The position numbers and the translations under genes were made by a program. Below, piece by piece: positions 1 to 6,064 of a DNA stretch of 6,433 nucleotides (position 1 is its first letter; each line of letters begins with the position of its first letter). The notes beneath the pieces were generated by a model, which did not search any database, was not told the origin of the DNA, and saw only the letters and a list, made by a program, of their open reading frames with translations. This DNA comes from Chloroflexota bacterium (GTDB lineage: Bacteria > Chloroflexota > Dehalococcoidia > Lucifugimonadales > Lucifugimonadaceae): NCBI GenBank assembly GCA_030831265.1, contig JAURLM010000089.1:1-6433 (forward strand), given 5' to 3'.

Positions 1-99
1 CGGGTTTTCTATCAGTACCAGCCTGACCTTGTGCTGCTGGATGTCCTGCTACCCGGCACTACAGGATTTGATCTCTGCGAACGCATCTCGTCGAGGTGA
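1..99 (+). pseudogene. Response regulator receiver domain, truncated C-terminus (5' end outside window)
   Basis: Reading from base 1 gives 32 residues and a TGA stop at 97-99. The segment QPDLVLLDVLLPGTTGFDLC is a textbook receiver-domain core: beta-3 strand, the phospho-acceptor Asp (residue 14 of the visible part), the following Pro-Gly turn, and the start of helix 3. A complete receiver goes on for about 60 more residues with beta-4, the conserved Ser/Thr, beta-5 and the conserved Lys, usually followed by an output domain. Here the frame ends at E-R-I-S-S-R. The part that stabilises the phosphorylated state is therefore missing, and the product is probably non-functional. The stop overlaps the next gene's start codon (TGATG), so translation may still be coupled to the glycosyltransferase. 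The 5' part lies outside the window, so an unusual N-terminal domain cannot be excluded. A deletion junction or an assembly join are both possible origins. Confidence 0.72.
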
Positions 100-851
100 T
101 GGGCTGCCAGGTTCACAACGTAGATATCCACGAATCTGTTGAATGGATACTGTCCGAAGCGGAATCACCGTCACCTTCATTCGCCGTTACCCCAAATGTT
201 GACCATGTTGTGATGCTTCGCAAGAACCCAGAGTTCAGAGCGGCATATGACAGGGCGACGATCAGCGTGGCTGACGGCATGCCTCTTCTGTGGGCGGCGC
301 GCCTGAAAAAGACGCCTCTCAAACAACGCGTTTGTGGAAGTGATCTGATTGCTCCCATTTGCGCCGGGGCACGGGACCGGGGCCTGAGCATATTCCTGCT
401 GGGAGGCAGACCCGGTGCGGCGGACATCGCGGCCGAGCGATTGCAGGAGCAGTTCCCCGGTCTGAAGATAGCCGGGACTTCATGCCCGCCGATGGGATTC
501 AATACTGACCCTGTTGAAAATCAACGAGCTATTGAGCAGGTACGTTCAGTGAAACCAGACATCTTGTTTGTGGGGCTTGGCGCTCCGAAACAGGAGCTAT
601 GGCTGAACGACAACCTGAGCCAGTTGGGCGTTCCGTTTTCACTCGGGATTGGCGCCGGGATTGATTTCACTGCCGGGTTTGTGGAACGCGCACCAGCATG
701 GATGCAGAACTCAGGGCTGGAGTGGGCGTATCGCATATTCAGGGATCGCCGCCTGGCCAAGAGATACCTTTGGAAGGATCTTCCCTTTCTTGGATACCTG
801 GCGAAACTGGGCGTACTGCGACTCGTTCGCAGGATCACGCCAGCTTCCTGA
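99..851 (+). CDS. WecG/TagA/CpsF-family glycosyltransferase (GT26)
   Basis: This is a membrane-associated glycosyltransferase that adds a sugar, in known members N-acetylmannosamine(uronate) or a similar residue, to an undecaprenyl-linked intermediate. It acts at the cytoplasmic face of the membrane in teichoic acid, enterobacterial common antigen or exopolysaccharide synthesis. At 250 residues the length fits the family. Visible family motifs, numbered from the ATG, are TPNVD near 31-35, ADGMP near 58-62 with a conserved Asp, CGSDL near 79-83, FLLGG near 99-103, the FVGLGAPKQE segment near 157-166, and GIGAGIDF near 183-190. The Arg-rich C-terminal end (about 196-246) matches the appendage that attaches family members to the membrane. 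The start is ambiguous: GTG at 96 and ATG at 99 are adjacent, with GAGG at 93-96 very close. Family similarity seems to begin a few residues earlier (V-E-V-M-G), in a frame with no ATG there. The original start may therefore have been lost at a junction with the receiver fragment. The sugar cannot be told from sequence. Confidence 0.93.
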   Translation: MGCQVHNVDIHESVEWILSEAESPSPSFAVTPNVDHVVMLRKNPEFRAAYDRATISVADGMPLLWAARLKKTPLKQRVCGSDLIAPICAGARDRGLSIFLLGGRPGAADIAAERLQEQFPGLKIAGTSCPPMGFNTDPVENQRAIEQVRSVKPDILFVGLGAPKQELWLNDNLSQLGVPFSLGIGAGIDFTAGFVERAPAWMQNSGLEWAYRIFRDRRLAKRYLWKDLPFLGYLAKLGVLRLVRRITPAS

Positions 852-880
852 TTGCAGTAGTCAGACATGATTGAACACAC

Positions 881-910
881 TGGAATTTGGCCAGTTCGTT
901 CATATCTAAT
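881..910 (+). promoter_or_regulatory. Possible sigma-70-type promoter
   Basis: TCTAAT at 905-910 matches five of six bases of the -10 consensus. Eighteen bases upstream, TGGAAT at 881-886 matches only three of six bases of the -35 consensus. The left arm of the inverted repeat at 891-897 lies in the spacer, as expected if a repressor or activator binds here. A second, weaker pair is TTGAAC (923-928) with TATACG (948-953), 19 bases apart. Both are guesses by eye, and the organism's sigma-factor preferences are unknown. Confidence 0.22.
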
Positions 911-931
911 TCACACAACTGTTTGAACTGG
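891..931. repeat. Inverted repeat, 7-bp arms, 27-base spacer
   Basis: CCAGTTC at 891-897 is the exact reverse complement of GAACTGG at 925-931. The arms flank the -10-like TCTAAT at 905-910. The arrangement could be a split operator or an RNA hairpin with a large loop. Arms this short at this distance can arise by chance. Confidence 0.4.
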
Positions 932-977
932 TACATGTCAGGGAACGTATACGAGTTGTAGCCTGAGTGGTGGCGAA

Positions 978-1008
978 GTATCCGCTCAACGGTTCGAACC
1001 GGAGATAC
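978..1008. repeat. Nested dyad around the 12-bp palindrome CGGTTCGAACCG
   Basis: CGGTTCGAACCG at 990-1001 is a perfect palindrome. It is enclosed by GTATC at 978-982 and GATAC at 1004-1008, which are reverse complements. A further GTATC at 1027-1031 gives a third alternating copy. The compact symmetric core is typical of a dimeric regulator's operator. It could also form an RNA stem, but as RNA the perfect palindrome would leave almost no loop. Confidence 0.5.
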
Positions 1009-1030
1009 GTTCAGCGTTAACCGAAAGTAT

Positions 1031-1061
1031 CAGACTGGCAGGTTAGTCTGGGCCAGACTGG
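1031..1061. repeat. Three alternating copies of a CAGACTGG half-site
   Basis: CAGACTGG occurs at 1031-1038 and again at 1054-1061. Between them lies an inverted copy, AGTCTGG at 1045-1051. The last two form the 15-base dyad AGTCTGG-G-CCAGACT (1045-1059), with 7-bp arms around a single central base. The direct copies are 23 bases apart, about two helical turns. This looks like a cluster of binding half-sites on one face of the DNA upstream of the chain-length gene. The binding protein is unknown. Confidence 0.5.
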
Positions 1062-1082
1062 ATTGTGCAAACGGATTGAATG

Positions 1083-1110
1083 TCAGGGCCAACATGAACA
1101 TACGGCCTGA
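1083..1110 (+). repeat. Imperfect hairpin in the leader
   Basis: TCAGG at 1083-1087 pairs with CCTGA at 1106-1110. After a bulged G at 1088, CC at 1089-1090 pairs with GG at 1104-1105. The loop is 13 bases. No T-run follows, so it does not look like an intrinsic terminator. It may be part of leader RNA structure together with the stronger hairpin at 1143-1166. Confidence 0.35.
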
Positions 1111-1142
1111 TGACAGGACGAATAGTCTATCGAGACGATGGC

Positions 1143-1166
1143 GATGAAAACGGCATAGTTTTCATC
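1143..1166 (+). repeat. Perfect 9-bp hairpin in the leader
   Basis: GATGAAAAC at 1143-1151 and GTTTTCATC at 1158-1166 are exact reverse complements around the six-base loop GGCATA. A 9-bp perfect stem with so short a loop is unlikely by chance in 400 bases. It lies about 90 bases before the chain-length start and has no following T-run. It is therefore better read as a leader RNA structure, processing site or operator than as a terminator. Confidence 0.55.
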
Positions 1167-1244
1167 TGAACGCAGAAGACATGTATCGATGCTCTGTCCT
1201 TCTCGCGAACAAGATCTGGTTGATTGCAGCATTCTGATGTGAAT

Positions 1245-1250
1245 GAGGAG
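1245..1250 (+). promoter_or_regulatory. Ribosome binding site GAGGAG for the chain-length gene
   Basis: GAGGAG is the strongest Shine-Dalgarno match in the leader. It sits 2 bases before TTG at 1253 and 8 bases before TTG at 1259. The in-frame stop TGA at 1244-1246 rules out any earlier start. Spacing favours 1259, while similarity to the usual M-x-L-R-R-Y beginning of the family favours 1253. Confidence 0.65.
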
Positions 1251-1252
1251 AT

Positions 1253-2401
1253 TTGGACTTGCGCAGGTATGTGACCACACTGTTCCGTCTGAAGGAACTG
1301 TTCCTTATTCCTATCATCACGGTGCCAGCCATCGCCTTGATTGTGACCTTCTACACCGGTCGTGAATACCGGGTCCAGGCGAAAATCTGGGTGGACCCCA
1401 GCGGGTTCCTTACCTCGACTACCTCTGGTTCCGGCCAACGTACACCCAGCGTGATCGAGGCAGGCACACTCACTGAGTGGATGTCGACGGAATCTTTCCG
1501 TACCGAAATTATCAAGCGTTCTGGCCTGCAAGATGCCATCGATGAAGGTTTGTGGCCCGTCCCAGCCAAACTTGGTGAGCAGGTAGCAGGAATTCCGGTT
1601 GTCAGATCCATAGCTCGTGCAATGGGAGTGGTAACACCTGCCGGGCAAGATGAAGCCGTTGACCTGGCACATACCCTGATCGAACGTCAGATTGTGATCG
1701 CCTCTGAAGGCAATAATCTTTTATCTGTCAGGTACACCGGCGTTGAGCCGTACCTTGGCAAGCGCCTTATTGAAGAAGGCATCATTCTCTATAACGAAAA
1801 GACGGCGGCACGTCAGCAAAGCGACAGTGTTCTGAGTGTGGAGTTTTATGGTCGGCAGGCTGAGTTGCAGCTGCAGAAATTGAACGCAGCTGAAGCAGCT
1901 GAACGCTCATTCCTCATATCTCATCCTGAACCTATTGGAGGGCAGAACCGCCCTGCGTCCGAACTATCTGAAATCGCACGTCTAGCCAGAACTGTCGCAC
2001 TTGAGCGCACGCTTTACGAAGATGCCTTGAGGAAACTTGAACAAGTGCGAATCCAGGGCGAAGCCGCCATTTCAAACCGTAATGAGAGTTTCGCCGTTGT
2101 CGACCTCCCTGAAATCCCCCCGAAGGCAAGCCTTGCAGGTTCTGCGCTTATCTTGAACTTGATCGTGGGTCTTACACTTGGTGGAATGATTACGGGAGCT
2201 GGCGTGATTATGCTCACGTGGACGGACCGCACAGTTCGCACCAAAGAAGACATCGAAGAGACGGTCAAAATTCCACTTGTAGAGCAGATACCTTTGATTT
2301 CAGGATTCAACGATCGAAAGAACATCGGCGTTCGTTCAGCTTTCACTGCTTTACTTGCTCCGTTGGGTGATCAGAGCATGGCACTGCCAGTAGATCGGTA
2401 A
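1253..2401 (+). CDS. Wzz/CapA-like polysaccharide chain-length determinant
   Basis: This is an inner-membrane polysaccharide co-polymerase, which sets chain length and couples polymerisation to export. The 382-residue product shows the family layout. There is a short cytoplasmic N-terminus beginning L-R-R-Y, a first membrane helix near 17-35, a large extracytoplasmic region with Glu/Gln/Ala-rich helices near 185-270 that probably form coiled coils, a Pro-rich segment DLPEIPPKAS near 284-293, and a second membrane helix near 298-323. A tail of about 60 residues containing R-T-K-E-D-I-E-E follows. In Gram-positive systems this tail contacts and activates the partner ATPase, which is encoded immediately downstream and here starts 3 bases after this stop. 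The start is a TTG, at 1253 or 1259; an in-frame stop at 1244 excludes anything earlier. It is the first gene after the long leader and so probably the first gene of its transcript. The whole-protein family call is firm; whether it acts on capsule, exopolysaccharide or O-antigen is open. Confidence 0.9.
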   Translation: MDLRRYVTTLFRLKELFLIPIITVPAIALIVTFYTGREYRVQAKIWVDPSGFLTSTTSGSGQRTPSVIEAGTLTEWMSTESFRTEIIKRSGLQDAIDEGLWPVPAKLGEQVAGIPVVRSIARAMGVVTPAGQDEAVDLAHTLIERQIVIASEGNNLLSVRYTGVEPYLGKRLIEEGIILYNEKTAARQQSDSVLSVEFYGRQAELQLQKLNAAEAAERSFLISHPEPIGGQNRPASELSEIARLARTVALERTLYEDALRKLEQVRIQGEAAISNRNESFAVVDLPEIPPKASLAGSALILNLIVGLTLGGMITGAGVIMLTWTDRTVRTKEDIEETVKIPLVEQIPLISGFNDRKNIGVRSAFTALLAPLGDQSMALPVDR

Positions 2402-2404
2402 CCC

Positions 2405-3316
2405 GTGAACATCAACGACGTTTCACGACGATGGCGCAACCGACCGACCGTCACAGCACCTGTAGTTCACAGCGCATTGTCGAACGCACATAACAATGGG
2501 CATTCTGCCCGACCAGTCCGAAAGACAGTAGTAGGGATTGAAGAGCAGGAGTCGCCAGCCGTGGCAAGTGTGATTAAAGCGCCATCCATGCCTCTTGTTT
2601 CCTCCAACACCGAATCAGATGTGGTTAACCGGAGCCAGTTGAACCGAGAGCAGCGCCGGTCTATCGCTGAGTTGCAGCGTGTGTGGCAGCGGCTTGCGGT
2701 CAACATCCTCGCCAGCAACGCCCACCGTGTTCCCTGGGCAATGGGAATTAGCAGCAGTATTCGGGGTGAAGGCCGCACAACTGCCGCACTTGGCATTGCT
2801 TATGCCATCACGCGTGAAACTGGTGACAAGGTTGCCTTGCTTGAGCTGGACCTGGAGAACCCATCGATATCTGAGGAGATCTCCCCTGGGTCTACTCCAG
2901 GCCTGATGGAATTTCTGCGAGGCGAATGCGAACTGGAAGAAACCTTTCGCCCTTCTGCAAATGGGAAGATAACCATCGTGTCTGGTGGCACCGGATGGAA
3001 GCAGTCTGCCTTTTCACCATCACTTGATGACCTGGCAGTCCGACTGAGGCACAAGATCCCGGAGATCATCGAAACACTGAAGCAGGATTACAAGTACACG
3101 ATAGTTGATCTGCCTCCGGTCCTGTCCAACATGCAGACAGAGCGCATTGCCATGAGCTTGAATGGAACCCTGATGGTTGTTCGCTCAGGCGTCACCCCTC
3201 TCAATCTGATCCGTGAATCTGTTGATCTCATGGGTGGAGAGAACTTGCTGGGAGCGATCCAGGTGGGACCGCCATCCCCTGTTCCGGGCTGGCTTTCCAA
3301 CCTGCTAGGGGGATAG
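2405..3316 (+). CDS. CpsD/CapB-like BY-kinase-family ATPase, atypical Walker A, no Tyr tail
   Basis: This is a cytoplasmic P-loop ATPase partner of the chain-length protein. Classical members are bacterial tyrosine kinases that cycle between oligomers as the tail tyrosines are phosphorylated. Of its 303 residues, about the first 75 look like a disordered linker, followed by a helical segment near 78-105. The nucleotide site comes next: Walker A-like SIRGEGRTT at 118-126, Walker A' region LLELDLENP at 145-153 with Asp149, and Walker B YTIVDLPP at 231-238 with Asp235. Two features are odd. The Walker A Lys is replaced by Arg124, and the C-terminus (after about 285) is Pro/Gly-rich with no tyrosine cluster. 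It may bind or hydrolyse ATP as a structural regulator without autophosphorylating, but that is inference. The GTG start follows the previous stop by 3 bases with no clear ribosome site, so translation is probably coupled. A MinD/ParA-like ATPase is the alternative; the context strongly favours the CpsD type. Confidence 0.87.
   Translation: MNINDVSRRWRNRPTVTAPVVHSALSNAHNNGHSARPVRKTVVGIEEQESPAVASVIKAPSMPLVSSNTESDVVNRSQLNREQRRSIAELQRVWQRLAVNILASNAHRVPWAMGISSSIRGEGRTTAALGIAYAITRETGDKVALLELDLENPSISEEISPGSTPGLMEFLRGECELEETFRPSANGKITIVSGGTGWKQSAFSPSLDDLAVRLRHKIPEIIETLKQDYKYTIVDLPPVLSNMQTERIAMSLNGTLMVVRSGVTPLNLIRESVDLMGGENLLGAIQVGPPSPVPGWLSNLLGG
3307..3313 (+). promoter_or_regulatory. Ribosome binding site overlapping the ATPase stop codon region
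   Basis: AGGGGGA lies in the last codons of the ATPase gene, next to its TAG stop at 3314-3316. It is 7 bases before the GTG at 3321. It is one of the clearest ribosome sites in the window and is the main support for the short gene that follows. Confidence 0.6.
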
Positions 3317-3320
3317 CTCC

Positions 3321-3473
3321 GTGGAGTTCCTTTTCGTCAGCCTGATCCTCTTCGCTGTATTCGGTATTGGCCTGACCAGTCATAAGTACGATGCGCGAGC
3401 GCGACTGATGCTGATATCTGCTTCGATAATCGCCCCGATGATGTTCTTCATGATCTGGCAGGTAGCCAGTTAA
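3321..3473 (+). CDS. Small two-helix membrane protein, 50 residues, function unknown
   Basis: A GTG-started frame of 50 codons ends with TAA at 3471-3473. It has a strong ribosome site (AGGGGGA) 7 bases upstream and starts 4 bases after the ATPase stop. Residues 2-18 (E-F-L-F-V-S-L-I-L-F...) and about 29-48 form two hydrophobic segments. They are joined by a short charged loop, HKYDARARL at 21-29, with His, Lys and two Arg. By the positive-inside rule the loop should face the cytoplasm, with both ends outside. There is no cysteine lipobox and no cleavable signal peptide. I do not recognise the family. Its place between the chain-length ATPase and the polymerase or ligase suggests a small membrane subunit or assembly factor for the polysaccharide machinery. 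That is inference from position only. Confidence 0.68.
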   Translation: MEFLFVSLILFAVFGIGLTSHKYDARARLMLISASIIAPMMFFMIWQVAS

Positions 3474-3513
3474 CCGAACCGTATAGTCATTGCAGATGCC
3501 AGGATCTGCCGTT

Positions 3514-5265
3514 ATGCAACGATCATTTCCGGTCACAGAAAACCAGGATCGTCTGACCGTCGTTCCGGGGACACCCGTGACGGGTGGGCGTAATGTGCCG
3601 GGTGCTGACTACTGGAGACGGTTTCCAAGAATGCGCCGTCTTCTATTCTTGCCCGTACTCGTGTTCTTCTCGTTGATTATTGGCCTTGCACTGGGCGCCG
3701 GGTTCGCCACTCAAGCGCTATTGATAATGATGGCCGGGTTGGTCATTGGCCCGCTTGTGTGGCAAAAGCCGTTACTTGGGGCGTATATCCTTATTTTTGC
3801 GTTAGCTACGGTCGAGCCGTTCAACATGGAGTTCCCGGACTCGATCACAGACCGAGTTCCATTCCACAAACCCCTCGACCAGATCGGTCTGCCAATTCAG
3901 CTGACAGCGGCCGAAATCATGATGTTCGGCCTCATTGCACTGATCGCGGTGAAGCGTATCGGTGAAAGAAAATCGCCGTTGCGTACCGGCCCAATTTTCG
4001 TAGCGTTATCCGTTTTCACCGCCATGGTCATCTACGGCATCGTGCGTGGCCTGTCATCCGGCGGAGACCCGGTGACCATCGTATGGGAAGTAAGAACACT
4101 GTTTTACCCGTTCTTGATGTACCTCATCATTTACAACACGGTGAGTACAAAACAGGACGCGGTTCGTTTGATGTGGATCTTCATCGGAGCCATTGCCATA
4201 AAAGGCCTGGTTGGGGTGTTCAGGTTCGTAGTCACACTGAAGCTGAATCTTGAAAGCATCCCTGACGTCTCCAGGGCCAACTCACTACTGTCTCATGAGG
4301 AAAGCCTGTTCTTCGCTGCATTCCTCGTCTTTGGCCTGTTGCTGTTCATTTTCAGATCTGACAGGAAGCAACTGAAGTTCATAGCGTGGGCGATGCTCCC
4401 GGTGCTACTTGCCCTGATGGCCAATCAGCGTCGTGCCGGAATCCTGGCAATCGTTCTATCTGTGGCGGCCATCTTCATCGTCGTTTACGTGCAGATGCCC
4501 CAGAAGCGACGAATGCTTATCTATGTGGCTGTCGCCCTGATGATCTTCTCAGTGCCATACCTGACACTGTTTCGCAACGGTGGAGGCGGTTTTATTGGAG
4601 AGCCTGCCGCGGCCGTTTTATCAGTAATCAGGCCAGACGCTAGAGACTCGGCATCCAACGAATACCGTGCCCTGGAAGCTGAAAACGTTGGTGAGAACAT
4701 TGCACTCAACCCTTACACTGGTGCCGGGTTTGGCGTGCCCATGCAGGTGTTCCTGCCAATTCCAGACCTGACGACCATCTTCCCTCTATGGGCATATGTG
4801 CCACACAACACGATTCTCTATATATGGCTCCGGCTGGGTATCGTGGGGTTTGGCGTGTTCTGGTTCCTGGTTGGGCGGATGCTCCTGCAGAGCACAATTG
4901 TTGCTCGTAACGAGGCTGACCCATACCTGAAAGCAATAGCACTGCTTACTGTAACCGTCATCATGTCCTGGGTTGCGCAAGGACTTGTTGACATGGGTAT
5001 TGTGGACACCCGCCTGAATATGCTGCTGGGAACGTTGGTGGGTCTTACAGCGGTTATTCCATTGTTGAAGCGTGGCGAGGAAACTGCCACCGAATCGTTG
5101 ATCGACACAGACAATGACCCTGTAAAAATGACGGTCAACAGCAGGGCTGCAGATGCAAGTAGCGCCGTACTCAACATGCGTGACATGACTCTGCCGGGTG
5201 ATACTGTTCCTGTCAGTTCACAACCACCACTTCAGTTCAAAGATCGTAATTCCGGCATCACGTGA
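3514..5265 (+). CDS. O-antigen polymerase/ligase family membrane protein (Wzy/WaaL, Wzy_C domain)
   Basis: This is an integral membrane glycosyltransferase that polymerises lipid-linked repeats (Wzy) or transfers the finished chain to an acceptor (WaaL or similar) on the outer face of the membrane. The 583-residue product has a hydrophilic N-terminus of about 40 residues, many hydrophobic helices from about 43 to 518, and a soluble tail of about 65 residues. The Wzy_C hallmarks are present. NQRRAG at 304-309 begins the conserved helix, and a large extracytoplasmic loop at about 350-430 carries NEYR at 382-385, NPYTGAGFG at 399-407 and PHN at 430-432. That His is conserved in ligases. ATG at 3514 is chosen because AGGA at 3501-3504 is 9 bases upstream. 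TTG at 3490 and ATG at 3496 are in frame and would add 8 or 6 residues. Sequence alone does not separate polymerase from ligase. The next gene starts 19 bases after the stop. Confidence 0.9.
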   Translation: MQRSFPVTENQDRLTVVPGTPVTGGRNVPGADYWRRFPRMRRLLFLPVLVFFSLIIGLALGAGFATQALLIMMAGLVIGPLVWQKPLLGAYILIFALATVEPFNMEFPDSITDRVPFHKPLDQIGLPIQLTAAEIMMFGLIALIAVKRIGERKSPLRTGPIFVALSVFTAMVIYGIVRGLSSGGDPVTIVWEVRTLFYPFLMYLIIYNTVSTKQDAVRLMWIFIGAIAIKGLVGVFRFVVTLKLNLESIPDVSRANSLLSHEESLFFAAFLVFGLLLFIFRSDRKQLKFIAWAMLPVLLALMANQRRAGILAIVLSVAAIFIVVYVQMPQKRRMLIYVAVALMIFSVPYLTLFRNGGGGFIGEPAAAVLSVIRPDARDSASNEYRALEAENVGENIALNPYTGAGFGVPMQVFLPIPDLTTIFPLWAYVPHNTILYIWLRLGIVGFGVFWFLVGRMLLQSTIVARNEADPYLKAIALLTVTVIMSWVAQGLVDMGIVDTRLNMLLGTLVGLTAVIPLLKRGEETATESLIDTDNDPVKMTVNSRAADASSAVLNMRDMTLPGDTVPVSSQPPLQFKDRNSGIT

Positions 5266-5284
5266 CCCGTGTCCTGTTTAGACC

Positions 5285-6055
5285 ATGTACCAACCCACCG
5301 AAAATATCCCCTGGTTCCTTTCGATCATGTATCACCGGGTTGTGGACCGTATTGAAACGCCCGACCCGTATCACCTCTCGATAACAGCGCAGCAACTCGA
5401 TGCTCAACTTTCGTACTTGAAGGCGAAAGGTTACGAGTCTGTGCACCCGCTGACCGCCATCGAAAACGCTCGTAACCCGCAACGCAAGAAGCAGGTTGTG
5501 CTCACATTCGATGATGGATACACGGACTTCATGACTCATGCTCTCCCCGTATTACAGAAGCACGACTATTCAGCGATGGCTATGATCGTCAGCGGGCAGA
5601 TTAGTGGACGCAACGTATGGGATGCGGGCAGGGCGGAACAACTCACGTTGATGGGCCCGGCCGACATTAAAGAAGCGCGCTCAGCGGGTATCTGGATTGG
5701 CTCTCACAGCAAGACACATCCTGCGATGGGACGCTTGGACGCTGACTCGCTGCGTTCGGAAGCAACCGATTCACGTCGTACGCTTGAAGATTTACTCGGT
5801 GAGCCAATTCCAGTCTTTTGCTTCCCTTATGGAAGCCAGTCTGAACTAGCCGTGAACGCGGTTAAGGAAGCTGGCTATGAAGCGGCATTTGGCATTGAGC
5901 AACGCCAGCATGATCTTTTTGGCCTGACGAGGGTGGATGGCGTCAAAGCCAATGGAGCAGGGCTGAACTGGAGATTCCGCGTCAGCGGCGGTCACTACCG
6001 GCTCAGGAACCGTGGGGCGCAGGTCAAACGCATGCTGCGCCAGCTCAAGCCGTAA
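5285..6055 (+). CDS. Polysaccharide deacetylase, NodB-homology domain (CE4)
   Basis: This is a metal-dependent deacetylase that removes acetyl groups, typically from N-acetylated amino sugars in polysaccharides. In its 256 residues the NodB motifs are clear. Motif 1 is LTFDDGY at 73-79, with catalytic base Asp76 and metal ligand Asp77. Motif 2 is HSKTH at 141-145, with metal ligands His141 and His145. Motif 3 is FPYGS at 180-184, and a later LTRVDG near 214-219 fits the C-terminal region. The N-terminal MYHRV near 15-19 is also common in this family. No signal peptide or membrane helix is apparent, so it may work inside the cell, be peripheral, or leave by an unusual route; most family members acting on finished polymers are exported. 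An in-frame TAG at 5279-5281 makes ATG 5285 the earliest ATG start. Its ribosome site is weak. It ends 9 bases before the stop of a convergent gene. Confidence 0.93.
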   Translation: MYQPTENIPWFLSIMYHRVVDRIETPDPYHLSITAQQLDAQLSYLKAKGYESVHPLTAIENARNPQRKKQVVLTFDDGYTDFMTHALPVLQKHDYSAMAMIVSGQISGRNVWDAGRAEQLTLMGPADIKEARSAGIWIGSHSKTHPAMGRLDADSLRSEATDSRRTLEDLLGEPIPVFCFPYGSQSELAVNAVKEAGYEAAFGIEQRQHDLFGLTRVDGVKANGAGLNWRFRVSGGHYRLRNRGAQVKRMLRQLKP

Positions 6056-6064
6056 ACAGCACGG

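Larger units (their letters stand above)
852..1252 (+). other. Gene-free 401-base leader rich in inverted repeats
   Basis: No convincing protein gene lies between the glycosyltransferase stop and the chain-length gene. The region contains at least five inverted repeats (891-931, 978-1008, 1031-1061, 1083-1110, 1143-1166) and the 8-base palindrome CGTATACG at 946-953. It also has one modest promoter candidate. No hairpin followed by a T-run was found, so I see no intrinsic terminator for the upstream gene. The rest of the set is packed with gaps of 3-40 bases, so this break most likely holds the promoter and control region for the export genes downstream. No known riboswitch class, JUMPstart/ops element or tRNA was recognised. 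Confidence 0.6.

Noticed and set aside
113..502. 129-codon open frame on the - strand
   Set aside because: It lies wholly inside the glycosyltransferase gene on the opposite strand, and its product has no family resemblance.
985..1010. tRNA-like T-loop sequence GGTTCGAACC
   Set aside because: The flanking bases do not form a T-stem and no acceptor or anticodon arm can be built around it. It is better read as a palindrome.
1094..1147. 17-codon leader frame (M-N-I-R-P-D-D-R...) ending in the 5' arm of the 1143-1166 hairpin
   Set aside because: The ribosome site is weak, there is no run of a single amino-acid codon typical of attenuation, and no terminator hairpin follows. Conservation would be needed to support it.
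849..1229. 9-base direct repeat TGATTGCAG at 849-857 and 1221-1229, which could be a target duplication around an inserted element
   Set aside because: A 9-base repeat across 400 bases is expected by chance fairly often, and the enclosed segment has no terminal inverted repeats.
1127..1672. 181-codon open frame on the - strand across the leader and chain-length gene
   Set aside because: It overlaps a well-supported gene, the translation is Cys/His-rich and shows no domain, and it looks like a shadow frame.
6056..6064. Bidirectional terminator between the convergent genes
   Set aside because: The nine bases between the two stops contain no stem-loop or T-run.
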